Shown: piece by piece, positions 17,897-26,620 of the stretch
Layout: each line of letters starts with the position of its first letter
How positions within the stretch are numbered: the stretch's first letter is position 1
Source: Rhodocyclaceae bacterium
Lineage (GTDB): Bacteria > Pseudomonadota > Gammaproteobacteria > Burkholderiales > Rhodocyclaceae
Length of the DNA stretch: 64,000 bases
NCBI GenBank assembly: GCA_004379165.1
Contig: NKXK01000029.1
Coordinates: 234,566 to 298,565 of the forward strand
Direction: 5' to 3'
Program-made: the position numbers and the translations under genes
The notes under the pieces: model-generated
Told to the model about the DNA's origin: nothing
The model's database searches: none
The model's input: the letters and a program-made list of their open reading frames with translations, nothing else

Positions 17897-18694
17897 TCAG
17901 GAATCGGCCGTCGCCGCAGGTTTTACCATCACCGGCAGGTCGCCTCGATCGACCAGTTCGTCTAGTAGTTTGCGGTGATCGTGGGCACCCGGACTCGATG
18001 GACTGTGCCGCAAAACGTCCTGGTTCAGCGACGGACTCTCGGCGACAGCAACGTTTTCCGAAATGACAGTTTCCAGCACGTCATCGCCATAGCGTTCACG
18101 CAGTTTGTTGCGAATGTCGTCGCTCATCCGCCGCCGGCGGTCGAAGCGGGTCAGCAGGTAGCGCCGTTCGATGCGACGCTTGAGAACCGGTTCGAGCACC
18201 TGCAGCGTGCGCGTGATGTGGTCAGCAGCCTGAAGCGACAGGTAATCGGTGGAAATCGGGATGATCAGTCGGTCACAGGCAAACACTGCATTCAGCGCCA
18301 GGACGCCGATGTAGGGGCAGCAGTCGATGATGCAGGGGCGTTGCGGGTAATGCTCGTCGAGTGCATCGAGGCCAATACGCAGCTTGTTGAGGACCGCCGG
18401 GCCTTTGCCGAAAATGGAGTCGACCTTGATCAGTTGCTGGTGAGCGGGAATCAGGGCGCCGAGGTGTTCCCAGGGCTGAGTGAGTTCGTCGAGACTGCAG
18501 CCGTCCTGAAAGAAGGCGAACAGGCTGCGACTGGCTTCGAGCGGGGCGCGGCCATGAATGCTGGACAGATGCCCTTGCGGGTCAAGGTCGACCAGTAGCG
18601 GGGGCATGCCGGAACGCCGCAGGGCAGCGCCGAGATTGAGTGCCGTCGTCGTTTTTCCGACGCCGCCTTTCTGGTTGAAAATGGCAATCCGCAT
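17897..18694 (-). CDS. ParA/Soj-family ATPase without an adjacent ParB
   Basis: The 265-residue protein is a deviant-Walker P-loop ATPase: KGGVGKTTTALNLGAAL with the signature lysine, then LLVDLDPQGHLSS, and the CIIDCCPYIGVLALNAV segment. Such proteins position chromosomes, plasmids, chemoreceptors or carboxysomes. No ParB-like gene or parS-like dyad is beside it, so it is an orphan; cargo cannot be assigned. It is divergent from argD across 147 bp, in which I see no strong promoter pair. Confidence 0.85.
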   Translation of the reverse strand: MRIAIFNQKGGVGKTTTALNLGAALRRSGMPPLLVDLDPQGHLSSIHGRAPLEASRSLFAFFQDGCSLDELTQPWEHLGALIPAHQQLIKVDSIFGKGPAVLNKLRIGLDALDEHYPQRPCIIDCCPYIGVLALNAVFACDRLIIPISTDYLSLQAADHITRTLQVLEPVLKRRIERRYLLTRFDRRRRMSDDIRNKLRERYGDDVLETVISENVAVAESPSLNQDVLRHSPSSPGAHDHRKLLDELVDRGDLPVMVKPAATADS

Positions 18695-18841
18695 GGCTTT
18701 GAGCTTGGCTTTGACTTCTATACAAGGCGCTATTTTTCACTTAACATTCAGGTTTCTGCAACTCTTTCCGCGCTGTCTGGCGCCCGGGTTGCGGTCGTTC
18801 CGGCGGCGATGGCCGCCGTTTTCGTTTTTTGGGGTTGCCTC

Positions 18842-20014
18842 ATGTCGCATGTCATGAATACCTACGCCCGTTTACAGGTGGCATTCAGTCACGGCCGCGG
18901 GAGCCGGATCACGGATACCGAGGGCAGGGAATACCTGGACGCACTCTCCGGGATCGCCGTCAATACGCTGGGCCACGCCCATCCGCGACTGGTGTCGGCC
19001 ATCGCCGAGCAGGCCGGTCGCATGCTGCACACCTCCAACCTTTACGGGATGACCGGCCAGGAAGCGCTGGCCGACAAGCTGTGCGAGCGTTCGGGCATGC
19101 AGGAAGTGTTTTTCTGCAATTCCGGCTGTGAGGCCAACGAAGCCGCCATCAAGCTGGCACGCTACTACGGTCACAAGAAGGGCATCGAGACGCCGACCAT
19201 CATCGTCATGGAAAAGGCTTTCCATGGCCGGACGATGGCGACGCTGTCGGCGACCGGCAACCGCAAGGCACAGGCCGGCTTCGAGCCGCTGGTCGCCGGT
19301 TTTGTCCGCGTTCCCTATAACGATCTCGAGGCGATCAAGTCGGTCGTTGAGCACAACAAGAACGTCGTCGCGGTAATGCTGGAAATCATTCAGGGCGAGG
19401 GCGGCATTCATCTCGCTTCACTCGATTACCAGAAGGCGCTGCGCCAGTTCTGTGACCAGCACGAACTGCTGCTGATCTGCGACGAGGTTCAGTGCGGCAT
19501 GGCGCGGACCGGCAAGTGGTTCGGTTATCAGCATGCCGGTATTCAGCCGGATATCGCGACGCTGGCCAAGGGTCTGGGTTCTGGGGTGCCGATTGGCGCC
19601 TGCATGGCCGGTGGCCGCGCGGCGGGGCTGTTCGGGCCGGGCAATCATGGCTCGACCTTCGGCGGCAATCCGCTGGCCTGCACCGCCGCGTTGACCACCA
19701 TCGACGTGATTGAGGACGAAGGCCTGATGGCGCACGCCGAATGTATCGGCGCGCTGATCCGTCAGTTGTTCGCCGAGGCACTTGCCGGCACCAAGGGCCT
19801 TGTCGAGATCCGCGGCCACGGCCTGATGATTGGTGTCGAACTCGATCGCCCTTGCGGCGTGCTGGTCGGCAAGGCGCTTGAAGCGGGTCTGCTGATCAAC
19901 GTCACCGGTGATACCGTTGTGCGTCTGCTACCGCCGCTGAATTTCAGCGAAGCCGAAGCACGCGAACTGGTCGAGCGCTGCGCGCCGCTGATCCGGGAAT
20001 TTCTGGCGGGCTGA
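18842..20014 (+). CDS. argD: acetylornithine aminotransferase
   Basis: This PLP enzyme interconverts N-acetylglutamate semialdehyde and N-acetylornithine in arginine synthesis. The 390-residue product shows the class III aminotransferase hallmarks: SNLYG, FFCNSGCEANEAAIKLAR, the ICDEVQCGMARTG stretch and the Schiff-base lysine in IATLAKGLGSGVPIGA. The start at 18842 is chosen because the homologous N-terminus begins around MNTYAR; an upstream in-frame ATG (18809) adds a non-homologous hydrophobic tail. It is followed two bases later by argF. Confidence 0.93.
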   Translation: MSHVMNTYARLQVAFSHGRGSRITDTEGREYLDALSGIAVNTLGHAHPRLVSAIAEQAGRMLHTSNLYGMTGQEALADKLCERSGMQEVFFCNSGCEANEAAIKLARYYGHKKGIETPTIIVMEKAFHGRTMATLSATGNRKAQAGFEPLVAGFVRVPYNDLEAIKSVVEHNKNVVAVMLEIIQGEGGIHLASLDYQKALRQFCDQHELLLICDEVQCGMARTGKWFGYQHAGIQPDIATLAKGLGSGVPIGACMAGGRAAGLFGPGNHGSTFGGNPLACTAALTTIDVIEDEGLMAHAECIGALIRQLFAEALAGTKGLVEIRGHGLMIGVELDRPCGVLVGKALEAGLLINVTGDTVVRLLPPLNFSEAEARELVERCAPLIREFLAG

Positions 20015-20016
20015 GC

Positions 20017-20937
20017 ATGGCGATCAAACACTTTCTGCAATTCAGCGATTTCTCGCGTGACGAGTTCGTCTATCTGTTCGAACGCACCGCGCGGATCAAG
20101 AACAAGTTCAAGTCCTACATCAAATACTGGCCGCTCGAAGACCGCACGCTGGTGATGATCTTCGAGAAGGCGAGCACGCGTACCCGTCTGTCCTTCGAGG
20201 CCGGCATGCACCAGCTCGGTGGCTCGGCGATTTACCTCAATACCCGTGATTCCCAGCTTGGACGCGGCGAGCCGGTCGAGGATGCGGCACAGGTGATTTC
20301 GCGGATGAGCGACATCGTCATGATCCGCACCTACGAGCAGGAAATCATCGAACGCTTCGCCGCCAACTCGCGCGTGCCGGTGATCAACGGCCTTACCAAC
20401 GAGTATCACCCCTGCCAGATCCTCGCCGATATCTTCACCTACATCGAGCATCGCGGCTGCATACAGGGCAAGACCGTGGCCTGGGTCGGCGACGCCAACA
20501 ACATGTGCAACACCTGGCTGCAGGCGGCCGAAGTGCTGGACTTCAAGGTCAATGTCTCGACGCCGCCCGGCTATGAGCTCAATCCGGAACTGATCAAGGG
20601 CGTCAATCCGGCGCATTTCGAGGTCTTTGCCGACCCGATGGATGCCTGCCGTGGCGCCGATCTGGTGACGACGGACGTGTGGACGTCGATGGGCTTCGAA
20701 GCTGAAAACGAGGCGCGGATGAAGGCCTTCGCCGACTGGTGCGTCGACGCCGAAATGATGGCCGTGGCCAACCCGCAGGCCCTGTTCATGCACTGCCTGC
20801 CCGCGCATCGTGACGAGGAAGTGACGGCCGAGGTCATCGACGGGCCGCAATCGGTGGTCTGGGATGAGGCCGAGAACCGCCTGCATGTGCAGAAGGCACT
20901 GATGGAATATTTGCTGCTGGGCCGGATTCAGGCTTGA
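20017..20937 (+). CDS. argF: ornithine carbamoyltransferase
   Basis: The enzyme forms citrulline from ornithine and carbamoyl phosphate. The 306-residue product carries the carbamoyl-phosphate site STRTR (residues 53-57), HPCQILAD, and the ornithine-side motif MHCLPAHR. Placement between argD and argG with very short gaps indicates an arginine operon. Confidence 0.96.
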   Translation: MAIKHFLQFSDFSRDEFVYLFERTARIKNKFKSYIKYWPLEDRTLVMIFEKASTRTRLSFEAGMHQLGGSAIYLNTRDSQLGRGEPVEDAAQVISRMSDIVMIRTYEQEIIERFAANSRVPVINGLTNEYHPCQILADIFTYIEHRGCIQGKTVAWVGDANNMCNTWLQAAEVLDFKVNVSTPPGYELNPELIKGVNPAHFEVFADPMDACRGADLVTTDVWTSMGFEAENEARMKAFADWCVDAEMMAVANPQALFMHCLPAHRDEEVTAEVIDGPQSVVWDEAENRLHVQKALMEYLLLGRIQA

Positions 20938-20969
20938 GCGGCAGGATCAATCGAAACTAGGAAACAGAA

Positions 20970-22199
20970 ATGAGCGATATCAAGAAAGTCGTCCTGGCCT
21001 ACTCCGGTGGCCTCGATACCTCCGTAATCCTGAAGTGGCTGCAGGATACCTATCAGTGCGAAGTCGTCACCTTCACCGCCGATCTGGGCCAGGGTGAAGA
21101 GCTGGAGCCGGCACGTGCCAAGGCGCTGAAGTTCGGCATCAAGCCGGAAAACATCTTCATCGACGACCTGCGCGAAGAATTCGTGCGTGATTTCGTCTTC
21201 CCGATGTTCCGTTGCAACACGGTGTACGAAGGCGAATACCTGCTCGGCACCTCGATCGCCCGTCCGCTGATCGCCAAGCGCCTGATCGAGATCACCAACA
21301 TGACCGGTGCCGATGCCATTTCGCACGGCGCGACCGGCAAGGGCAACGACCAGGTCCGTTTCGAACTCGGCGCCTACGCGCTCAAGCCGGGCATCAAGGT
21401 CATCGCCCCGTGGCGCGAATGGGATCTGCTGTCCCGCGAAAAGCTGATGGCCTACGCCGAGCAGCACGGCATCCCGGTCGATATGAAGCACAAGCAGGGT
21501 GGCTCGCCGTACTCGATGGATGCCAACCTGCTGCACATCTCCTACGAAGGTCGCCACCTCGAAGACCCCAACGCCGAGGCCGAAGAGTCGATGTGGCGCT
21601 GGTCGGTGTCTCCGGAAGCGGCGCCGGATCAGGCAGAGTACCTCGAACTCACCTACGAGAAGGGCGATATCGTCGCCCTCAACGGCGAGCGCATGACGCC
21701 GGCGCAAGTGCTGGCCACGTTGAATCAGCTCGGCGGCAAGCACGGCATCGGCCGCCTTGATCTGGTTGAAAACCGTTACGTCGGCATGAAGTCGCGCGGC
21801 TGCTACGAAACCCCGGGCGGCACCATCATGCTGCGCGCCCACCGCGCCATCGAGTCGATCTGCCTTGATCGCGAAGTCGCCCACCTCAAGGACGACCTGA
21901 TGCCGCGCTACGCCAGCCTGGTGTACAACGGCTACTGGTGGAGCCCGGAGCGCATCGCGCTGCAGACTCTGATCGACCACACCCAGCAGAACGTCAACGG
22001 CTTCGTCCGCGTCAAGCTGTACAAGGGCAACGTCATCGTCGTCGGCCGCGACTCGAAGACCGATTCGCTGTTCGATTCGACCATTGCCACCTTCGAGGAC
22101 GACGCCGGTGCCTACGACCAGAAGGACGCCGCCGGTTTCATCAAGCTCAACGCGCTGCGCATGCGCATTGCCGCCAATCTCAAGGCACGCAAGGGTTAA
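20970..22199 (+). CDS. argG: argininosuccinate synthase
   Basis: ArgG condenses citrulline and aspartate with ATP. The 409-residue product starts with the PP-motif [14 protein letters not shown] and keeps [20 protein letters not shown] and the DAN(L)LHISYEG segment. It follows argF by 32 bp with an AGGAAA ribosome site. argH is not in this window. Confidence 0.97.
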   Translation: MSDIKKVVLAYSGGLDTSVILKWLQDTYQCEVVTFTADLGQGEELEPARAKALKFGIKPENIFIDDLREEFVRDFVFPMFRCNTVYEGEYLLGTSIARPLIAKRLIEITNMTGADAISHGATGKGNDQVRFELGAYALKPGIKVIAPWREWDLLSREKLMAYAEQHGIPVDMKHKQGGSPYSMDANLLHISYEGRHLEDPNAEAEESMWRWSVSPEAAPDQAEYLELTYEKGDIVALNGERMTPAQVLATLNQLGGKHGIGRLDLVENRYVGMKSRGCYETPGGTIMLRAHRAIESICLDREVAHLKDDLMPRYASLVYNGYWWSPERIALQTLIDHTQQNVNGFVRVKLYKGNVIVVGRDSKTDSLFDSTIATFEDDAGAYDQKDAAGFIKLNALRMRIAANLKARKG

Positions 22200-22205
22200 G
22201 CTGGC

Positions 22206-22430
22206 ATGGAGAACGGCACCGTCTTTGGCCTGAATGAAGAACAGATCGCAGATTTTTTCTCGACCTGGGGCGTCGGTGCCTTCATCCTCTTCATGCTCTT
22301 CATCATCGGCGAGATCGCCTGGAAGTCGAAAGCCGGCAAGACGGGCACCTTCGTGCTCTTCTTCGTGCTCGCTTTCGGCATGGTCGGCTTCATCGCCAAG
22401 TCTGTCATTCAAAAAATGTGGGGAATCTGA
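22206..22430 (+). CDS. DUF2788 membrane protein
   Basis: The 74-residue protein has two membrane segments ([16 protein letters not shown] and [20 protein letters not shown]) and matches DUF2788, a small family of gamma- and betaproteobacteria with unknown function. It lies six bases after argG and overlaps the ppnP start (TGATG), so it is probably co-expressed with both. Confidence 0.8.
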   Translation: MENGTVFGLNEEQIADFFSTWGVGAFILFMLFIIGEIAWKSKAGKTGTFVLFFVLAFGMVGFIAKSVIQKMWGI

Positions 22431-22747
22431 TGTCTCAGTACGATAACGTTTCGGTGGTCAAGAAGGCCAATGTCTATTTCGACGGCAAGTGCGTCAGCCA
22501 CACCGTGGTGCTGGCCGATGGCACGAAGAAGACGGTTGGTGTCATCCTGCCGTCCAGCCTGACGTTCAACACCGGTGCGCCGGAAGTCATGGAAGGCGTT
22601 GGCGGTAGCTGCCGCGTCAAGCTCAAGGGCGAATCCGAGTGGAAGACCTACGGTGAAGGTCAGTCCTTCGATGTGCCGGGCAATTCCAGCTTTGAAATCG
22701 CTGTCGCCGAAGGCGAGGCTTACCACTACGTCTGCCATTTTGGCTGA
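22430..22747 (+). CDS. ppnP: pyrimidine/purine nucleoside phosphorylase PpnP (DUF1255 family)
   Basis: The 105-residue single-domain cupin matches PpnP (formerly YaiE), a broad-specificity nucleoside phosphorylase. Typical segments are [29 protein letters not shown], and the [11 protein letters not shown] stretch of the beta barrel. Length is close to the family norm. It ends the argG-DUF2788-ppnP run and is followed by a GCGGT element and a terminator. Confidence 0.92.
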   Translation: MSQYDNVSVVKKANVYFDGKCVSHTVVLADGTKKTVGVILPSSLTFNTGAPEVMEGVGGSCRVKLKGESEWKTYGEGQSFDVPGNSSFEIAVAEGEAYHYVCHFG

Positions 22748-22764
22748 TTTTCCGGGTTGACCGC
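22737..22764 (-). repeat. dispersed GCGGT element between ppnP and its terminator
   Basis: The minus strand reads GCGGTCAACCCGGAAAATC, then AGCCAAAA. It starts beyond the ppnP stop, six bases before the hairpin at 22770. Confidence 0.6.
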
Positions 22765-22769
22765 AGAAG

Positions 22770-22790
22770 CCCGGCGCGTGCCGGGTTTTT
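22770..22790 (+). terminator. rho-independent terminator after ppnP
   Basis: Six-bp stem CCCGGC/GCCGGG with loop GCGT, followed by five T. Confidence 0.8.
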
Positions 22791-22811
22791 GCATTTTGAA
22801 AGGAGAAACTC

Positions 22812-23306
22812 ATGCCCAGTTTTGACTTCACCTCCGAAGCCGACATGGTCGCGCTGAAGAACGCCGTTGATGTCGCTTCGCGCCAGATCGACAATCGCTA
22901 CGACTTCAAGGGCACATCGGCCAAGGTCGAACTGAACGAGAAGGACAAGGTGATTACCCTGTGGGGCGATTCCGAGTTCCAGCTCGACCAGATCAAGGAC
23001 CTGCTTTTTCCCGCGCTGGAAAAGAAGGAAAAGGACAGCGTCAAACGTCTCGACGCCCAGAAGGTGCAGAGCGTTTCCGGCAACAAGACCAAGCAGGAAC
23101 TGAAGATCAAGGACGGCATCGACAGCGAACTGGCGAAGAAGATCGTCAAGCTGATCAAGGACGCCAAGCTCAAGGCCCAGGCCTCGATTCAGGGCGATGC
23201 CGTGCGTGTTACCGGCAAGAAAATCGACGAACTGCGCGAGGCGATTACGCTGATCCGCAGCAAGATCACCGATTTTCCGATCAAGGACGGCAATTACCGC
23301 GATTGA
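22812..23306 (+). CDS. yajQ: YajQ family nucleotide/RNA-binding protein (UPF0234)
   Basis: The 164-residue product is a YajQ homologue: MPSFDFTSEADMVALKNAV at the start, RYDFKGTSAKVELNEKD, and IKLIKDAKLKAQASIQGD near the end (each conserved in the family). YajQ proteins bind nucleic acids or nucleotides; some homologues (Xanthomonas XC_3703) bind cyclic di-GMP. A good AAGGAG site precedes the ATG. A GCGGT element and a terminator follow. Confidence 0.93.
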   Translation: MPSFDFTSEADMVALKNAVDVASRQIDNRYDFKGTSAKVELNEKDKVITLWGDSEFQLDQIKDLLFPALEKKEKDSVKRLDAQKVQSVSGNKTKQELKIKDGIDSELAKKIVKLIKDAKLKAQASIQGDAVRVTGKKIDELREAITLIRSKITDFPIKDGNYRD

Positions 23307-23307
23307 T

Positions 23308-23335
23308 GCGGTGAACCTGAAAAATCGGTCAATTT
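23308..23335 (+). repeat. dispersed GCGGT element between yajQ and its terminator
   Basis: It reads GCGGTGAACCTGAAAAATC, then GGTCAATTT: one of the cleanest copies. It begins one base after the yajQ stop and runs directly into the hairpin stem at 23335. Confidence 0.65.
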
Positions 23336-23364
23336 ACGGGCTGCTTCGGCGGCCCGTAGTTTTT
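23335..23364 (+). terminator. rho-independent terminator after yajQ
   Basis: Ten-bp stem TACGGGCTGC / GCGGCCCGTA (one T-G pair) with a TTCG tetraloop, followed by GTTTTT. Confidence 0.88.
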
Positions 23365-23368
23365 CCGC

Positions 23369-24091
23369 TCAGGCTTTCCAGCCCGCGAGCCCCCTGATCC
23401 AGACCGAATAAAGCTGCTCCGACAGTTGGCGCATCCCTGGCAGGCCGTTGGCGATACCTTCCAGCATCTCCGCCGGTTGCTGCACGCTGGGCTGTGCGGC
23501 GACGGCGGCCGCTTCGTCAGACCATTGCGAACTCCAGGTGGCGATCATTTCCGGCGTCATCTCGACGTGGCACTGCATCGCCAGGTGCGGGCCGAGGGCG
23601 AACATCTGGTTGGCGCAATAGCCGTTGGCCAGCAGCCGCGTTGCGCCCTCCGGCAGAGAAAAAGTCTCGCCGTGCCACTGGAAAACCGTGCTGCTGGCGC
23701 CGGCAAATGCGCCCAGCCAGTGGCGGGCGGTGGCATCGATTTCACTGAAGGCCTGGCCCCAGCCGATTTCCTTGACCGGATTACGCGTCACGCTGCCGCC
23801 GAGCGCCTTGCTTATCAGTTGGCCGCCGAGGCAATGGCCGATGACCGGGATGTTTTTGGAGACCGCATCGCGGATCAGGGCGCAAACCGGATCGATCCAC
23901 GGCAAGGGATCGTTGACGCTCATCGGCCCGCCCATGAAGCAGAGACCGGCGTATTGGTCCGCAGTCGCCGGGACGTCGGCGCCCTCATCGAGGGCAATCA
24001 ATTTCCATGGCGTCCCTTGCTGCTCAAGGAATATGGCAAAATAACCCGGACCTTCGGTTGGAGAGTGGCGGAAAATGGCAACGGGCAACAT
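23369..24091 (-). CDS. class I glutamine amidotransferase-like protein (GMP-synthase-type GATase)
   Basis: The 240-residue protein is a stand-alone class I glutamine amidotransferase domain of the YfeJ/GuaA-like type. The nucleophile elbow is GHCLGGQLI, with FMGGPMSVND upstream and a CHVEMTPEM stretch bearing the catalytic His-x-Glu. The physiological substrate of these stand-alone enzymes is usually unknown. The start at 24091 (MLPVAIFRHSPTEGPGYF) matches family N-termini; a longer frame is open but unconvincing. Its start codon lies inside the start of the divergent protease gene, so the two 5' ends overlap by about 17 bp. Confidence 0.85.
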   Translation of the reverse strand: MLPVAIFRHSPTEGPGYFAIFLEQQGTPWKLIALDEGADVPATADQYAGLCFMGGPMSVNDPLPWIDPVCALIRDAVSKNIPVIGHCLGGQLISKALGGSVTRNPVKEIGWGQAFSEIDATARHWLGAFAGASSTVFQWHGETFSLPEGATRLLANGYCANQMFALGPHLAMQCHVEMTPEMIATWSSQWSDEAAAVAAQPSVQQPAEMLEGIANGLPGMRQLSEQLYSVWIRGLAGWKA

Positions 24092-24749
24092 GGCTGGATC
24101 GCAGTTCCGGAAAGTGACGGCGCATTCTACCTGCCTGCTTGTCCTCTGTCTGGCCGTTGCCGGGGCCGGCGCCCAGGAAGTCGGCCTGGCCGGCATCATG
24201 GGCAGCAAGGCGCTGCTGACGATCAACGGTGGCGATCCGCGAACCGTCGCCCTCGGTCAGACGGTTGACGGTGTCAAGGTGATCGCCATCCAGGGTGATC
24301 AGGCTGTCGTAGAAATCGGTGGCAAGAAGCGGCCCCTGCGCGTCGGCCAGCATGCGATCGGTACGCCGGCCGCCGACGGTTCGGGCAAGATCGTGATGAC
24401 CGCCGATCATCAGGGGCATTTCCTGACGCAGGGCACGATCAATGGCACGTCGGTGCGTTTTCTGGTCGATACCGGCGCGACGATGATTTCGCTGGGTGCC
24501 GGCGACGCCCGCCGGATCGGCATCGATACCAGTCGCGGCCAGAAGGCGATGACCAATACGGCCAACGGGCAGGCCATGGTGACCAAAGTGCAGCTCGACA
24601 ACGTCAGGATAGGCGACGTTACCCTGCACGGCGTCGATGCGCTGGTCCATCAGGGCGAATTGCCGGTGGCGCTGCTCGGCATGAGCTTTCTCAACCGGAT
24701 GGAAATGCAGCGCGACGGCAGTACGATGACGCTAAAAAAACGATTTTAA
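24075..24749 (+). CDS. retropepsin-like aspartic protease (TIGR02281-type), secreted or membrane-anchored
   Basis: The 224-residue product has an N-terminal hydrophobic export signal (about residues 17-33, CLLVLCLAVAGAGAQ). The C-terminal half is a retropepsin-like fold with the active-site triad FLVDTGATMISL and the second hallmark LLGMSFLNRM. The family (clan AA) acts as a dimer in the periplasm; substrates are mostly unknown. ATG 24075 and ATG 24090 are both possible starts; the second would reduce the overlap with the divergent amidotransferase. Confidence 0.85.
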   Translation: MATGNMAGSQFRKVTAHSTCLLVLCLAVAGAGAQEVGLAGIMGSKALLTINGGDPRTVALGQTVDGVKVIAIQGDQAVVEIGGKKRPLRVGQHAIGTPAADGSGKIVMTADHQGHFLTQGTINGTSVRFLVDTGATMISLGAGDARRIGIDTSRGQKAMTNTANGQAMVTKVQLDNVRIGDVTLHGVDALVHQGELPVALLGMSFLNRMEMQRDGSTMTLKKRF

Positions 24750-24759
24750 GGAGAGAGAA

Positions 24760-25017
24760 ATGCCACAACGGGATCAGGAAATTACCCTGCTGCGACGAGA
24801 AGTCGAGATGTTGATGGAAGAACGCCAGGTGCTGCTGCGCGTGGTGGGTGCATCCGCCGCGCTGATCGCTTCGCTTGACAGCAAGCGTTTGCCGGTCGGT
24901 GCCGTCGAGGCGGCGGATGTCGTCGCCACGTCGATCAACTGCCTCTCGGAAGAAACACTGCAGGACGCGCTGGCATCGGTGCACGCCGAAATCGAGGACG
25001 ACGCGGCTGCCGCATGA
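24760..25017 (+). CDS. hypothetical coiled-coil protein
   Basis: The 85-residue product begins with an amphipathic heptad-like helix (ITLLRREVEMLMEERQVLLR) followed by a small alanine-rich domain and an acidic end. I do not recognise the family. A clear GGAGAG ribosome site precedes the ATG, and the stop overlaps the NUDIX gene (ATGA), which support a real, co-translated gene. Confidence 0.65.
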   Translation: MPQRDQEITLLRREVEMLMEERQVLLRVVGASAALIASLDSKRLPVGAVEAADVVATSINCLSEETLQDALASVHAEIEDDAAAA

Positions 25018-25607
25018 GCATGGATTTGCAGCAACTGCGTGCCTGTCTGCTCGAGCAGCCGCAGACCGGTGCGGTGGTCATCGAGGATGGTGCTGACAAT
25101 CTCACACTGACGCCAGCGGCCGTGCTGTTTCCGATCGTCGTCCGCGATGCCGGGCACACGGTCATGCTGACGCAACGGACGGCACACCTGCGCGATCACG
25201 CCGGCCAGATCAGCTTTCCAGGCGGGCGGGTGGAGGCTGACGACTTGTCGCCAACGCACACCGCCTTGCGCGAAACCGAAGAAGAGGTCGGCTTGTCGCG
25301 CGAGCGGGTGGAAATCCTCGGTTTTCTGCCGGAGTACCGAACCGGCACGGGCTTCCGGGTGACGCCGGTGGTCGGGCTGGTGCATCCCCCATTCGACCTG
25401 CAACCCGATCCATTTGAGGTGGCCGAGGTTTTCGAGGTGCCGCTGGCGTTTCTGCTTGATCCGGCCAATCACCAGCGTCACGAAATGCACTACCGCGGTG
25501 CCTTGCGCCAGTATTTCGCCATGCCCTACGGCGATTATTTCATCTGGGGTGCAACGGCGGGCATGATCCGCTCCCTGAGTCAGCGCCTGGGCCTGCATGG
25601 CGCCTGA
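25014..25607 (+). CDS. NUDIX hydrolase, CoA pyrophosphatase type
   Basis: The 197-residue protein matches NudL/YeaB-type CoA diphosphatases. The UPF0035-like motif LTQRTAHLRDHAGQISFPGG directly precedes the Nudix box core ALRETEEEVGL, and the combination is specific to CoA-type members. The likely reaction splits CoA to 4'-phosphopantetheine and adenosine 3',5'-bisphosphate. A second ATG at 25020 is possible. Confidence 0.88.
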   Translation: MSMDLQQLRACLLEQPQTGAVVIEDGADNLTLTPAAVLFPIVVRDAGHTVMLTQRTAHLRDHAGQISFPGGRVEADDLSPTHTALRETEEEVGLSRERVEILGFLPEYRTGTGFRVTPVVGLVHPPFDLQPDPFEVAEVFEVPLAFLLDPANHQRHEMHYRGALRQYFAMPYGDYFIWGATAGMIRSLSQRLGLHGA

Positions 25608-25670
25608 GCTTGTGGTATCTTGGTTCTTTAGACTGACCTTTTCTGCCGCAGCCGGCATTTCTTCGGCCCC

Positions 25671-26594
25671 ATGAGTCTCTTCTCGCTGATCGCGGTTTTT
25701 CTCATCGAGCAACTTCAACCGCTCGATTATCGCCGCATCGTTGCCGACCCCATCACCGCCTGGGCAGATTTCATCGAAAAGCGTTTCAACGCCGGCAGCT
25801 ACTCGCAAGGTGTAGCGGCCTGGGGCATCGCTGTCGTGCTGCCGGTGCTGCTGGTCGGCCTGCTCTACGCGCTGCTGTACAGCCTCAACCCGCTGCTCGG
25901 CTGGCTGCTCAATGTCGGCGTCCTTTACCTGACAATGGGATTTCGTCAGTTCAGTCACCATTTCACCGAAATTCAACTGGCGCTGCGACTCGGCGATATC
26001 GAGCGGGCGCGCAGCCTGCTGGCTGCGTGGCAGGGCTGTGCCAGTGCCCGCTACGACAGCGAGGAAATTTCGCGGAGGGCCATTGAGGGGGCGCTGGGGG
26101 CGTCGCATCGCCACGTCTTTGCGGTGCTGCTGTGGTTCGTTATTTTGCCGGGCCCGTGTGGTGCACTGCTTTACCGGCTGGCAGCGATCATCAGCGAGCG
26201 TTGGGCGGTGGTCGATGTTGCAGAGCAAAATGAATTTTCCGTATTCTCCCGGCAAGTTTTCGGTATCATCGAATGGTTGCCGCTGCGGGCAACGGCCTCT
26301 GCATTTGCCATCGTTGGCGATTTCGAGGACGCCGTCCATTGTTGGCGGACACAGCCCGCGCAGTGGCCCGATCGTGATCTGGGGATCGTCCTTGCTGCCG
26401 GTGCCGGCGCCTTGGGTGTCCAGCTGGCCCGACCGGTGGTTGACGATGGCGAAGTGTCCGACCGGGGCGAGCTCGGTCTGGGTGATCCTGCCGATGTCGA
26501 TTTGATGCAGCGTGCCGTGGGCCTCGTCTGGCGAGCCACGGTGCTCTGGATCCTGTTGCTCTTTTTGTTGGGGCTTGCCAGTCTGGCGGGCTGA
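25671..26594 (+). CDS. CobD/CbiB-family membrane protein
   Basis: The 307-residue protein has about four to five membrane segments and resembles CobD/CbiB adenosylcobinamide-phosphate synthases (segments around AIEGALGASHRHVFAVLLWF and the LPLRATASAFAIVGDFEDAVHCW stretch). It is the divergent form commonly found outside cobalamin operons in betaproteobacteria, and there is no other cobalamin gene nearby, so a true role in B12 assembly is doubtful. No cobalamin riboswitch-like leader was seen. Confidence 0.75.
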   Translation: MSLFSLIAVFLIEQLQPLDYRRIVADPITAWADFIEKRFNAGSYSQGVAAWGIAVVLPVLLVGLLYALLYSLNPLLGWLLNVGVLYLTMGFRQFSHHFTEIQLALRLGDIERARSLLAAWQGCASARYDSEEISRRAIEGALGASHRHVFAVLLWFVILPGPCGALLYRLAAIISERWAVVDVAEQNEFSVFSRQVFGIIEWLPLRATASAFAIVGDFEDAVHCWRTQPAQWPDRDLGIVLAAGAGALGVQLARPVVDDGEVSDRGELGLGDPADVDLMQRAVGLVWRATVLWILLLFLLGLASLAG

Positions 26595-26620
26595 ATCCAT
26601 TTTCTTGAGGAGAGTCTTCT

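Noticed and set aside
25608..25670. Cobalamin riboswitch before the CobD/CbiB-like gene
   Set aside because: The 63-bp gap is too short and shows no B12-box-like sequence.
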